Assembly (NCBI GenBank): GCA_003551785.1
Contig: PUNP01000895.1
Coordinates: 1-11,599 of the forward strand
Direction of reading: 5' to 3'
Source of the DNA: Candidatus Brocadiaceae bacterium
GTDB lineage: Bacteria > Planctomycetota > Brocadiia > SM23-32
Length of the DNA: 11,599 nucleotides
A model generated the notes under the pieces. The model did no database searches. It saw nothing but the letters and a program-made list of their open reading frames with translations, and had not been told where the DNA came from. The translations under genes were made by a program, and so were the position numbers. Shown one piece after another: positions 1-5,842 of this stretch (its first letter is position 1; every line of letters starts with the position of its first letter).

Positions 1-203
1 CGCCAGGCGGAATTGGGATAGATGGAAGTCACCACTTCCATACAGCCGGTCGAAGATGTAGTGACCACATAAGAGTCGTCCTGCTGGGCGGCCAGTAAGG
101 CCTGGCGTAAAGCTATAGGCCCGCCGCATCCCGGACACGCGGCATGTCCGCCGCTTAACAATTCGGGCATATTGCTGAGTTCTTTAAGGTTTGTAGTCGA
201 CAT
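1..203 (-). CDS. porB: 2-oxoacid:ferredoxin oxidoreductase, beta subunit (N-terminal 67 codons, cut by window edge)
   Basis: Reading leftward from the ATG at 203, the frame stays open to base 1 and gives 67 residues; the rest lies outside the window. The beta subunit binds thiamine diphosphate and a 4Fe-4S cluster and, with alpha, carries out CoA-dependent oxidative decarboxylation of a 2-oxoacid with electrons going to ferredoxin. Visible family marks are ACPGCGGP (Cys23, Cys26) and TGCMEV (Cys54), the cluster-binding cysteines expected near the N-terminus of PorB-type subunits. An AGGAG ribosome site lies about 7 bases before the ATG. It follows porA after a 69-bp gap on the same strand and is the fourth gene of the gamma-delta-alpha-beta operon. 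Substrate (pyruvate versus branched-chain or other 2-oxoacid) cannot be decided from this fragment. The family call is firm; the symbol is by analogy. Confidence 0.9.
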   Translation of the reverse strand, partial: MSTTNLKELSNMPELLSGGHAACPGCGGPIALRQALLAAQQDDSYVVTTSSTGCMEVVTSIYPNSAW

Positions 204-272
204 ATTTGATTCTCCTATATTAGTTTTTTGATTTCTCGAACCGCTAATAAATAGCGAGCGCTGGTTATATTT

Positions 273-1448
273 CTATTCTCGCAGCCCGACGTAGCGAACG
301 TCCGGCTCGGCTTTACCCTGCTTTTTCACGTCGGCAAGCTGCCTGAATACATCTTTAACATCGTTCAAGGGCATATCTCTGCCGCCCAGGCCGTAAATAA
401 AATCGACCATCGGCTTATCACTGCCATAGACCGCTGAGCGGACTTCATGGTACAGCGGACCACCGAGCCCGAACGAAATGGCTCTGTCAAGCACACCGAC
501 AGTCGGTATATCGGCCAGTACGGCAGCGATTTCCACCGCCGGGAACGGACGGAAGCATCGTATTTTGAGCACACCCGCGGCAATCCCTTCCTCTTCCCTT
601 AACTGGTCTGCAGCCTCTTTAGCGGTACCGGTAGTCGAACCAAGCCCTACCAAAACCACTTCGGCGTCATCACAGCGATAAGGGTCAAGCATACCGTACG
701 TACGCCCCGTAAGTTCTCCGTATTCACGCCCGACATCAACGATGACATCGCGGGCGTTCTCCATTGCATCAACCTGCTGTTTTTTATATTCAAAATAATA
801 ATTCTGCAATGCCAGTGGGCCGAACGTGCGCGGGTTCTCTACATCCAGTAATGAATATTCACGGTTAAACTCCCCGAGGAACTTGCGGGCCGTATCATCA
901 TCATTAACTTCCAGCGCTTCAATCGTATGGCTTAGTATAAACCCGTCAAGCGCCGCCATAACCGGCAGCATCACATCGGGATGTTCACCAATCCGCAGGG
1001 CTTGCAGGACGTTATCATACGCTTCCTGCGCATTTTCAGCATAAAGCTGAATCCATCCGCTGTCCCTGGCACCCATTGAATCGCTATGGTCGCAATGGAT
1101 GTTAATCGGCGAACTAAGCGCTCTGTTGACAACGGGCATAACGATAGGACATCGGCTGCCCGAAGCCACAAATAAGATTTCCCACATCAGTGCAAGGCCG
1201 GCCGATGAGGTGGCTGTACAGCATCGCGCCCCCGCCAGAGATGCGCCTACTACGGCGCTCATCGCACTATGTTCACTTTCAACTTGCACAAATTCAGTAT
1301 CAACTTCTCCATCAGCCACATATTCGGCAAATTGGTGCATCAGCTCCGTCTGCGGCGTGATCGGGTAGGCCGCCACCACATCGGGATTAATTTGCCTCAA
1401 AGCATAAGCGGCTGCATCATTGCCGGTTTTAGCTACTCGTTCGGCCAT
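273..1448 (-). CDS. porA: 2-oxoacid:ferredoxin oxidoreductase, alpha subunit
   Basis: A 391-residue alpha subunit of the pyruvate/ketoisovalerate:ferredoxin oxidoreductase family, of normal length for the four-subunit enzyme. The pyrimidine-binding TPP domain opens the protein, with the hallmark YPITPQTE at residues 28-35, the ESEHSAM segment (57-63) and the SSAGLALMWE loop (81-90). A DHSDSMGARDSGW stretch (120-132) follows, typical of PorA/VorA proteins, and then the C-terminal domain. The start at 1448 has GAGGAT upstream (GAGGATATAACTATTATG). It lies 68 bp after porD and 69 bp before porB, all on the same strand, so co-transcription is likely. The enzyme is cytoplasmic and oxygen-sensitive in characterised relatives, and feeds acyl-CoA and reduced ferredoxin to central metabolism, or runs in reverse as a synthase. 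Pyruvate is the commonest substrate, but ketoisovalerate or 2-oxoglutarate paralogues look alike, so the symbol is tentative. Confidence 0.93.
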   Translation of the reverse strand: MAERVAKTGNDAAAYALRQINPDVVAAYPITPQTELMHQFAEYVADGEVDTEFVQVESEHSAMSAVVGASLAGARCCTATSSAGLALMWEILFVASGSRCPIVMPVVNRALSSPINIHCDHSDSMGARDSGWIQLYAENAQEAYDNVLQALRIGEHPDVMLPVMAALDGFILSHTIEALEVNDDDTARKFLGEFNREYSLLDVENPRTFGPLALQNYYFEYKKQQVDAMENARDVIVDVGREYGELTGRTYGMLDPYRCDDAEVVLVGLGSTTGTAKEAADQLREEEGIAAGVLKIRCFRPFPAVEIAAVLADIPTVGVLDRAISFGLGGPLYHEVRSAVYGSDKPMVDFIYGLGGRDMPLNDVKDVFRQLADVKKQGKAEPDVRYVGLRE

Positions 1449-1516
1449 AATAGTTATATCCTCGTAAATTTAATATCATTGATTTGCAAAAAAGTATACA
1501 TCACAGGTTCCTGAGT

Positions 1517-1846
1517 TTAACCGCGGGACTGGGGCTGTTCGGCCTTTTCCTCCGCCTCGGTAACATCGCTGTCCAGTTTCATTTCAATACAATCCTTCGG
1601 ACACTCCACCGCGCATATCCCGCATCCTTTGCAATACTGGTAATCGGTACCTGTTTTTTTACTGTCCTCTACCGCAATAGCGCTGTCGGGACAATACGCC
1701 CAGCACATCATACAATGTATGCAGTCATCGTAATTTGTCAGCGGCGCATACGTTCGCCAGGAACCCGTATTGAGTTTGGAAGTCGAGCCCGCTTCGGTAG
1801 CCGTCCCCATCATCATTTCATTTTTAGTCATCAATTTTTTGCGCAT
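1517..1846 (-). CDS. porD: 2-oxoacid:ferredoxin oxidoreductase, delta (ferredoxin) subunit
   Basis: A 109-residue ferredoxin-like subunit that wires the TPP/4Fe-4S core to external ferredoxin. Two complete CxxCxxCxxxCP motifs are visible: Cys42, 45, 48, 52 (CIHCMMCWAYCP) and Cys72, 75, 78, 82 (CKGCGICAVECP), enough for two 4Fe-4S clusters. About 35 residues precede the first motif, as usual for PorD, and an acidic tail follows the second. The start at 1846 overlaps the end of porC by 16 bases and is backed by a strong AGGAGGTGA about 10 bases upstream. A second in-frame ATG at 1831 overlaps the porC stop by one base (TGATG) and is an alternative start, with less suitable spacing to that ribosome site. 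The overlap suggests translational coupling with porC. Confidence 0.93.
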   Translation of the reverse strand: MRKKLMTKNEMMMGTATEAGSTSKLNTGSWRTYAPLTNYDDCIHCMMCWAYCPDSAIAVEDSKKTGTDYQYCKGCGICAVECPKDCIEMKLDSDVTEAEEKAEQPQSRG

Positions 1847-2424
1847 GATTCGCTTTTCACCTCCTCGCTAGCTCTTCTCACTGCATTAATATTACCCTGG
1901 AGCATCCCCTCACTCAGCTTGGCGCCGAATTTCTTATGGATGCTCTTCTCAATCTGATCGACTTCTGCGGCACCGGTTACTGAAAGCAGAGCACCGATCA
2001 TAACAGTATTAGGTATGGGCCGTCCGATCTCATCCAGCGCTATGCCGGTCGCATCAATAGCGTAAACAGTCCTTCCCTCGAGTCCTAGTTCTTTTCTGAT
2101 ATCTTGCGGCGAACGCTTCGTATTGACCAGCAAAACACCGTCGTCGGTAAGCCCTTCCTCAACATCTTCACTGACAAGCAAGGTCTCATCGAGAACGACA
2201 ATGACATTGGGGAAATAGATTGCGTCATGGACTCTGATAGGATTATCGCTTATACGGGTATAAGCCTTGATGGGAGCACCTTCACGTTCTGCGCCGTATT
2301 CCGGAGCGGCCTGGGCGTTTTTCCCAGCGGCCACAGCGACTTCGGCCACCATACCGGCGGCGGTCTTGGCACCCTGCCCGCCGCGACCGTGCCACCTTAT
2401 CTGGATAGCTTCATTCTTTGCCAT
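1831..2424 (-). CDS. porC: 2-oxoacid:ferredoxin oxidoreductase, gamma subunit
   Basis: The first gene of the leftward operon, 197 residues from the ATG at 2424. The gamma subunit is the Rossmann-like partner that helps form the CoA site and hold the complex together. The N-terminal IRWHGRGGQGAKTA contains the GRGGQG signature, followed by the PEYGAEREGAP segment and a DETLL motif, all in family order. The frame can extend to an ATG at 2448, but that start has no ribosome site and adds eight residues not expected before the conserved MAKNEAIQIRWHGRGG start. The ATG at 2424 has GGAG about 10 bases upstream, so it is preferred. A promoter-like sequence sits about 60 bases before it. Confidence 0.92.
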   Translation of the reverse strand: MAKNEAIQIRWHGRGGQGAKTAAGMVAEVAVAAGKNAQAAPEYGAEREGAPIKAYTRISDNPIRVHDAIYFPNVIVVLDETLLVSEDVEEGLTDDGVLLVNTKRSPQDIRKELGLEGRTVYAIDATGIALDEIGRPIPNTVMIGALLSVTGAAEVDQIEKSIHKKFGAKLSEGMLQGNINAVRRASEEVKSESCAKN

Positions 2425-2484
2425 ATGATAAATTCTCCATAACTTCATAAGTAGTTAAAATGTACAACCGTTCAAACTGAGCAG

Positions 2485-2515
2485 TATTATTACATATAAT
2501 AAGGTAAGATGTCAA
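2485..2515 (-). promoter_or_regulatory. Probable sigma-70-type promoter of the por operon, with a 17-bp dyad over the -10 region
   Basis: On the minus strand an exact TTGACA lies at 2515-2510. Two five-of-six -10 candidates follow: AATAAT (2491-2486, 18-bp spacer) and TGTAAT (2494-2489, 15-bp spacer). The same bases form a perfect inverted repeat, TATTAT-N5-ATAATA, at 2501-2485, which could be an operator or simply an AT-rich promoter core. A transcript starting near 2479 would have a leader of about 55 bases before the porC ATG. Seen by eye only; no start site is known. Confidence 0.55.
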
Positions 2516-2667
2516 GTGAGGGTTTTTCGAGGAATTTGCGCTGTAAGTTTTTTTGCGTATCGGCAATCCCGGGATTCCCTTAAATTTTCCCGCCTGCAAC
2601 ATTTTCGGAGGCGCAAATTCCATAATTTCCCTCCGGAAAGGATATGAACGGGTAAATGGGTAATGAA

Positions 2668-2693
2668 AAGCCCCCCCCCTGTTAAAGGGGCTT
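2668..2693. other. Hairpin with C-run (AAGCCCC ... GGGGCTT)
   Basis: AAGCCCC at 2668-2674 can pair with GGGGCTT at 2687-2693; the nine-C run lets the stem slide. On the minus strand the stem is followed by only TT before CATTACC, so a factor-independent terminator is weak at best. It may be a remnant of a short repetitive element. Homopolymer length could also be an assembly error. Confidence 0.35.
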
Positions 2694-2733
2694 AGCCCGC
2701 ATTTCTCACAAAGCAACGACACATATTAGCAAA

Positions 2734-2786
2734 GGGATCAAATGGTGTCACCAATTCAAATGGGATCAAATGGTGTCACCAATTCA
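2734..2786. repeat. Two tandem copies of a 25-bp unit, each centred on the dyad TGGTGTCACCA
   Basis: The 25 bases at 2734-2758 are repeated identically at 2762-2786, 28 bp apart start to start, separated by AAT. Each copy holds TGGTG-T-CACCA (2743-2753 and 2771-2781), a perfect 5-bp dyad with one central base that extends to 7 of 8 matching bases per arm. The core fits TGGT-N3-ACCA, the operator form known for FadR-type GntR proteins, and an FCD-GntR gene begins 537 bases downstream. The alternative is a short repetitive element of the kind found near Y1 (REP-associated) transposases, where similar GGTGACACC-type sequences recur. Confidence 0.8.
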
Positions 2787-3171
2787 GAATAAAGGTATTG
2801 TGTGCAAATATGCAATGAATGACTTAGTTAGCTTATGTGGGGCTTCCCCGGTGATTGTGGCTGTCTAAAGTGTTTTATTACATAAAGCATTTCCCTGCCT
2901 GCGTCTTAAAAGCGTTTTCCAGGGGGTGTTTTCAGGTTCTAATGTTTTTTTGGAGAAATGTTTATGTCAAGAGCGAGCAGATATATGTCTTGTCTATTCC
3001 GATTATTAACAAATTTTGACCCTACGTGGGGCAGTAGTGATATTGTATTGGGGATTTTCTAATTTTTGCACAAGTTTAATTGAGATGTATGACAATGAAA
3101 AAAAGTGAAAGTGATGGTGATGGGAAGAGCGAATTGAGTGTTCAGAACAACTGCGCCGACAGGCGTCACCA

Positions 3172-3190
3172 TCGGGACCTTAGTCCCCGA
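3172..3190. other. REP-like hairpin TCGGGAC-CTTA-GTCCCCGA
   Basis: TCGGGAC (3172-3178) and GTCCCCGA (3183-3190) pair with a one-base bulge around a CTTA loop. There is no T-run after it on either strand, so it is not a terminator. GGGAC-loop-GTCCC hairpins are common as dispersed short palindromes in bacteria; whether this one is repeated elsewhere in the genome cannot be seen here. Confidence 0.4.
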
Positions 3191-3249
3191 ATTGGCATAA
3201 ACTCATATATCACTGGTCACCGGCTTAGAAATTGTACCCCCCCTTGCAT

Positions 3250-3309
3250 TTGCATCTCTTTCACTTCTCTGCTAATATATATTTTTATTTCCATCTAATA
3301 ATATATAAT
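3250..3309 (+). promoter_or_regulatory. Candidate promoter region of the GntR gene
   Basis: TTGCAT (3250-3255) stands 17 bp before TAATAT (3273-3278), a modest -35/-10 pair. A perfect TATAAT lies at 3304-3309 but has no good -35, and would leave only a few bases before the ATG at 3323. The stretch 3271-3310 is very AT-rich, in contrast to the genes around it. Either start is possible; the evidence is weak. Confidence 0.3.
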
Positions 3310-3322
3310 AAATCGAGCACCG

Positions 3323-3991
3323 ATGAAAATATATTCAGAGCTTCGCGAAAAGGTTCTTCAGCACCTATTGGACTCGGGATGCGGATATGAAGAGCCGGTT
3401 AGAGAGGTTGACCTTGCTGAACATTTCGAGGTCAGCATGACGCCCGTGCGCGAGGTGCTGAATGATCTGGAACAGAGCGGCTTTGTCGTTAGGATAAAGC
3501 GAAAAGGCACTTTCCTTAAATCGTTTTCTGTTAAAGAAATTAGTGAGCTGTACGATTTAAGGAGCGTTCTTGAGGGATTGGCCGCCCGCCTTCTTGTCGA
3601 GGTGGTCACTGATGAGATAATTGATCAGCTTCAGGAACTTGCCGATAAATATGTGATGGAAGAGCCGAATAGAATACGCAAGGTTCTGGCGAAGATAGAT
3701 TACAGGTTCCATTCCCTGCTCGTGGATTCTTGCAAAAATGATCGGCTGGTAAAAATAGTCAAGGATTCACACCTGATAGTAAAAATATTGAAAACGTCAA
3801 GCGGGAATAAATATTTAGCAAAATCCGCATTGAAAAATCCTTTTTCCCATTCCAATATTGTGGAAGCAATCGGTAGCGGCGATGCTGACACGGCGGAGAA
3901 CGTTACCCGAAAACATGTTGAATGGGCTAAAGACCGTGTCGTGAAGGTAATGATTGCAGAAGGTTCTGAGAAATTAAAACTATGTAAATAG
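3323..3991 (+). CDS. GntR-family transcriptional regulator, FCD (FadR) subfamily
   Basis: A 222-residue regulator, full length for the FCD subfamily. Residues 1-67 form the winged helix: the recognition segment reads LAEHFEVSMTPVREVLNDLE (31-50), followed by the wing GFVVRIKRKGTFL. Residues about 70-210 are the all-helical FCD ligand domain, with the metal- and ligand-site residues in order: Asp126 and His130 (DYRFH), His176 (PFSHSNIV) and His198 (RKHVEW). Members usually repress sugar-acid, amino-acid or lactone catabolic genes and release DNA when a pathway acid binds. The gene sits 11 bp ahead of the oxidoreductase gene on the same strand, so it probably controls the cluster that follows and perhaps itself. 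The ribosome site before the ATG is poor (only GAG at -8), which suggests low-level synthesis. The ligand is not identifiable. Confidence 0.92.
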   Translation: MKIYSELREKVLQHLLDSGCGYEEPVREVDLAEHFEVSMTPVREVLNDLEQSGFVVRIKRKGTFLKSFSVKEISELYDLRSVLEGLAARLLVEVVTDEIIDQLQELADKYVMEEPNRIRKVLAKIDYRFHSLLVDSCKNDRLVKIVKDSHLIVKILKTSSGNKYLAKSALKNPFSHSNIVEAIGSGDADTAENVTRKHVEWAKDRVVKVMIAEGSEKLKLCK

Positions 3992-4002
3992 GAGAGTCAA
4001 AA

Positions 4003-4926
4003 ATGTACAAACTCGGTGTCATTGGTTTAAGTCCGGGAAACGGTCATCCTTATTCCTGGGCGGCGATATTTAACGGTTTCGACGGTGAAGAGATGGGAAA
4101 GTGCCCCTTTCCCGTCATACCTGAATACCTGAATAAACAGGATCCTCAAACGATGTGCATTCCGGAAGCCCGGGTGACGCATATCTGGACGCAGGATAAG
4201 CAGATATCAGAGGACGTAGCCAATGCTTCCCTGATTGACAATATCGTTGATGATCCCGAAGATATGATCGGTGAAGTGGATGCCGTTCTTTTAGCTCGTG
4301 ACGACGGACAGAATCATCTCGAAATGTCCCGCCCATTCATCGAAGCGGATGTGCCCATCCTGATCGATAAACCGCTCACCGATAACCACAACGACCTTAT
4401 CGAGTTCGTCAAATATTACAAGGCTGGGAAAACCATAATGTCGTGTTCCAGCCAGAGGTATGCGCAAAGCATCAATGAACTTAAGCAGAATCAGGAATGC
4501 GGAAAGATTATCAATGCTGTGGCCGTTTCCCCGAAATTGTGGAGAACATATGGAATCCACAAAGTTGAAGCCGTCTATGCGGTCATGGGCGGTAATATCG
4601 AGTCGGTGCAGAATGTCGGAGAAGACGGACAAGAAATTGTTGTTATCAAATACCCCGACGGCAGGAGCGCCGTGGTCGAAACGTTGAGGGACGTAAAGCA
4701 GGGATCGACAACTTTTTACGGTGAGAACCAGGCGGTGACAGTCAGTGATCCCGATTCCTTTAACCAGTTCAAATCGATGCTTGAGCATTTTGTAGGGATG
4801 CTCAAAACCGGTCAGCCGCCGTTTGACTGGCGGGAAACCGTTGAAACGGCTAAAGTCATCATCGCCGCACGTGTTTCGCTGGCAGAAAGCGGAAGGATAG
4901 TAAAATTGGAGGAGATTCAGGTATGA
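4003..4926 (+). CDS. Gfo/Idh/MocA-like NAD(P)-dependent oxidoreductase (short form)
   Basis: A 307-residue cytoplasmic protein of the Gfo/Idh/MocA fold. A Rossmann-type start (YKLGVIGLSPGNGHPYSW, 2-19) is followed by an AVLLARDDGQNHLEMSRPFIEA segment, the catalytic-lysine motif IDKPLT (Lys123; EKP in most relatives), and RTYGIHKVEAV, whose His186 matches the active-site His of the family. It is shorter than the usual 330-400 residues, the C-terminal sheet domain being compact. The nucleotide loop departs from GxGxxG, reading GLSPGNGHP, so cofactor use is not certain. Family enzymes oxidise or reduce a ring hydroxyl of sugars, inositols or their acids. A good AGGAG precedes the ATG, and the stop overlaps the next gene by ATGA, so the two are translationally coupled and likely act on the same compound. 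Confidence 0.85.
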   Translation: MYKLGVIGLSPGNGHPYSWAAIFNGFDGEEMGKCPFPVIPEYLNKQDPQTMCIPEARVTHIWTQDKQISEDVANASLIDNIVDDPEDMIGEVDAVLLARDDGQNHLEMSRPFIEADVPILIDKPLTDNHNDLIEFVKYYKAGKTIMSCSSQRYAQSINELKQNQECGKIINAVAVSPKLWRTYGIHKVEAVYAVMGGNIESVQNVGEDGQEIVVIKYPDGRSAVVETLRDVKQGSTTFYGENQAVTVSDPDSFNQFKSMLEHFVGMLKTGQPPFDWRETVETAKVIIAARVSLAESGRIVKLEEIQV

Positions 4927-5714
4927 ATGTCATGAAACTTTTCAGTCTGGAAGGCAAAACAGCAGTGGTTACCGGCGGGGCCGGGAAATATGGCGCATGC
5001 ATTTCCGAGGGACTCGCTGAGGCGGGCGCTAAAGTTGTCATCGCGTCCCGAAATGTGGATAATTGCCGAAAAAAAGCACAAGAGTACCAGTCGGCGAGAC
5101 TGGATGCTGTCGGTGAAAGCTTGGATATCGCTGACGAGGAGTCCATAATACAGCTTAGAGAGACGATAAAAAAGAAATACGGCGGTACCGACATTCTCAT
5201 CAATAACGCGGTGGCCAGGCCGAGTGGAGACGACATGTCTGATCGTGAAATGTGGGCCGAAGCGATGCGTATCAATGCGGTCGGGCTCTATACCTGCACG
5301 CGGGTTTTTGTTGAAGAGATGGAAGACAGGAATGCCGGTAATATCATCAATATTTCTTCAATGTACGGGATGGTTGCCCAATACCCTCCCATGTATGAGG
5401 GCACCGGGTTAGCCCCGTCCAAAACCGGCATTTACGCCTTCCACAAAGCGGGGATGATCAACTTCACCCGCTTTCTTGCTGCGACTTACGCGCCCGGCAA
5501 CATCAGGGTGAACTGCATCAGCCCCGGCGGATTCCATGGCAAAGAGGGGACACACGATGAGCAATTCCTTGAAAATTACAATAAAAGAGTGCCGCTGGGG
5601 CGGATGGCGTATGAGGATGATATAAAGGGCGCTGTGGTCTATCTGGCGTCCGAGGCATCCGCCTACGTCACCGGCCATAATCTGGTTGTTGATGGTGGTT
5701 ATACTATCTGGTAA
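4923..5714 (+). CDS. Short-chain dehydrogenase/reductase (classical SDR)
   Basis: A 263-residue classical SDR of normal length. The cofactor loop is TGGAGKYG (17-24), followed by LDIAD (67-71), NNA (94-96), Asn118 in MRINAV, Ser145/146 in NISSMYG, and the catalytic pair Tyr171 and Lys175 (YAFHK), then SPGG and the C-terminal GHNLVVDGGYTIW. All tetrad positions are present, so it should be active. The residue after the second strand is Ser-Arg (ASRN), which often goes with NADP(H) binding, but this is not decisive. Such enzymes commonly act on gluconate-like or 2-deoxy-3-keto sugar acids. Its start overlaps the stop of the preceding oxidoreductase (ATGA), and GGAGGAGATTCAGGT supplies the ribosome site inside that gene. 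A 128-bp gap with no clear terminator separates it from the next gene. Confidence 0.93.
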   Translation: MNVMKLFSLEGKTAVVTGGAGKYGACISEGLAEAGAKVVIASRNVDNCRKKAQEYQSARLDAVGESLDIADEESIIQLRETIKKKYGGTDILINNAVARPSGDDMSDREMWAEAMRINAVGLYTCTRVFVEEMEDRNAGNIINISSMYGMVAQYPPMYEGTGLAPSKTGIYAFHKAGMINFTRFLAATYAPGNIRVNCISPGGFHGKEGTHDEQFLENYNKRVPLGRMAYEDDIKGAVVYLASEASAYVTGHNLVVDGGYTIW

Positions 5715-5842
5715 GGTTGAATACAATATTACATATCTATATCTACGATACGTAAAGTTGACTGTCCCTGCTCCGGAATCCATTGAACGTTTTTTTAATT
5801 AAAGAAGTTTAATCGGCAGCCGAGAAAAAACTGAGGATAAAA

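Larger units (their letters stand above)
2516..3249. other. Long intergenic region without a convincing gene
   Basis: About 0.7 kb between the por promoter and the promoter-like region of the GntR gene. It contains C-runs (nine C at 2671-2679; seven near 3238-3244), a tandem 25-bp repeat, and several short hairpins, including GGGG-CTT-CCCC at 2839-2849. Short open frames on both strands (for example 2722-2411 minus and 3080-3298 plus) have no ribosome site, no recognisable domain and unusual composition, and I do not regard them as genes. I see no tRNA, no riboswitch I can name and no transposase remnant. The hairpins and tandem repeat suggest an accumulation point for small repetitive elements. 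Confidence 0.5.

Noticed and set aside
242..256. CGCTA-ATAAA-TAGCG hairpin between porA and porB as a terminator
   Set aside because: The stem is only 5 bp and no T-run follows on the minus strand; porB has its own good ribosome site and should be read through.
2411..2722. Minus-strand open frame of 103 codons upstream of and overlapping porC
   Set aside because: It runs through the por promoter (TTGACA and the AT-rich dyad), has no ribosome site or domain, and enters the porC start region in frame with no benefit; porC itself starts well at 2424.
2734..2786. A CRISPR array as explanation of the tandem repeat
   Set aside because: There are only two copies, separated by three bases, with no spacer-length sequence between them and no cas gene.
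2893..2924. CCCTG ... CAGGG stem followed by T-rich sequence as a terminator
   Set aside because: The loop is over 20 bases, the stem is 5 bp, the T-run is well separated from it, and no gene reads toward it.
3080..3298. Plus-strand open frame of 72 codons before the GntR gene
   Set aside because: It has no ribosome site, spans a REP-like hairpin and a C-run, ends in AT-rich promoter sequence, and its peptide has no recognisable feature.
5758..5786. Promoter before the fusion gene (TTGACT at 5758-5763)
   Set aside because: No acceptable -10 box lies at the right spacing (CATTGA is a poor match), so I do not call a promoter in this 128-bp gap.
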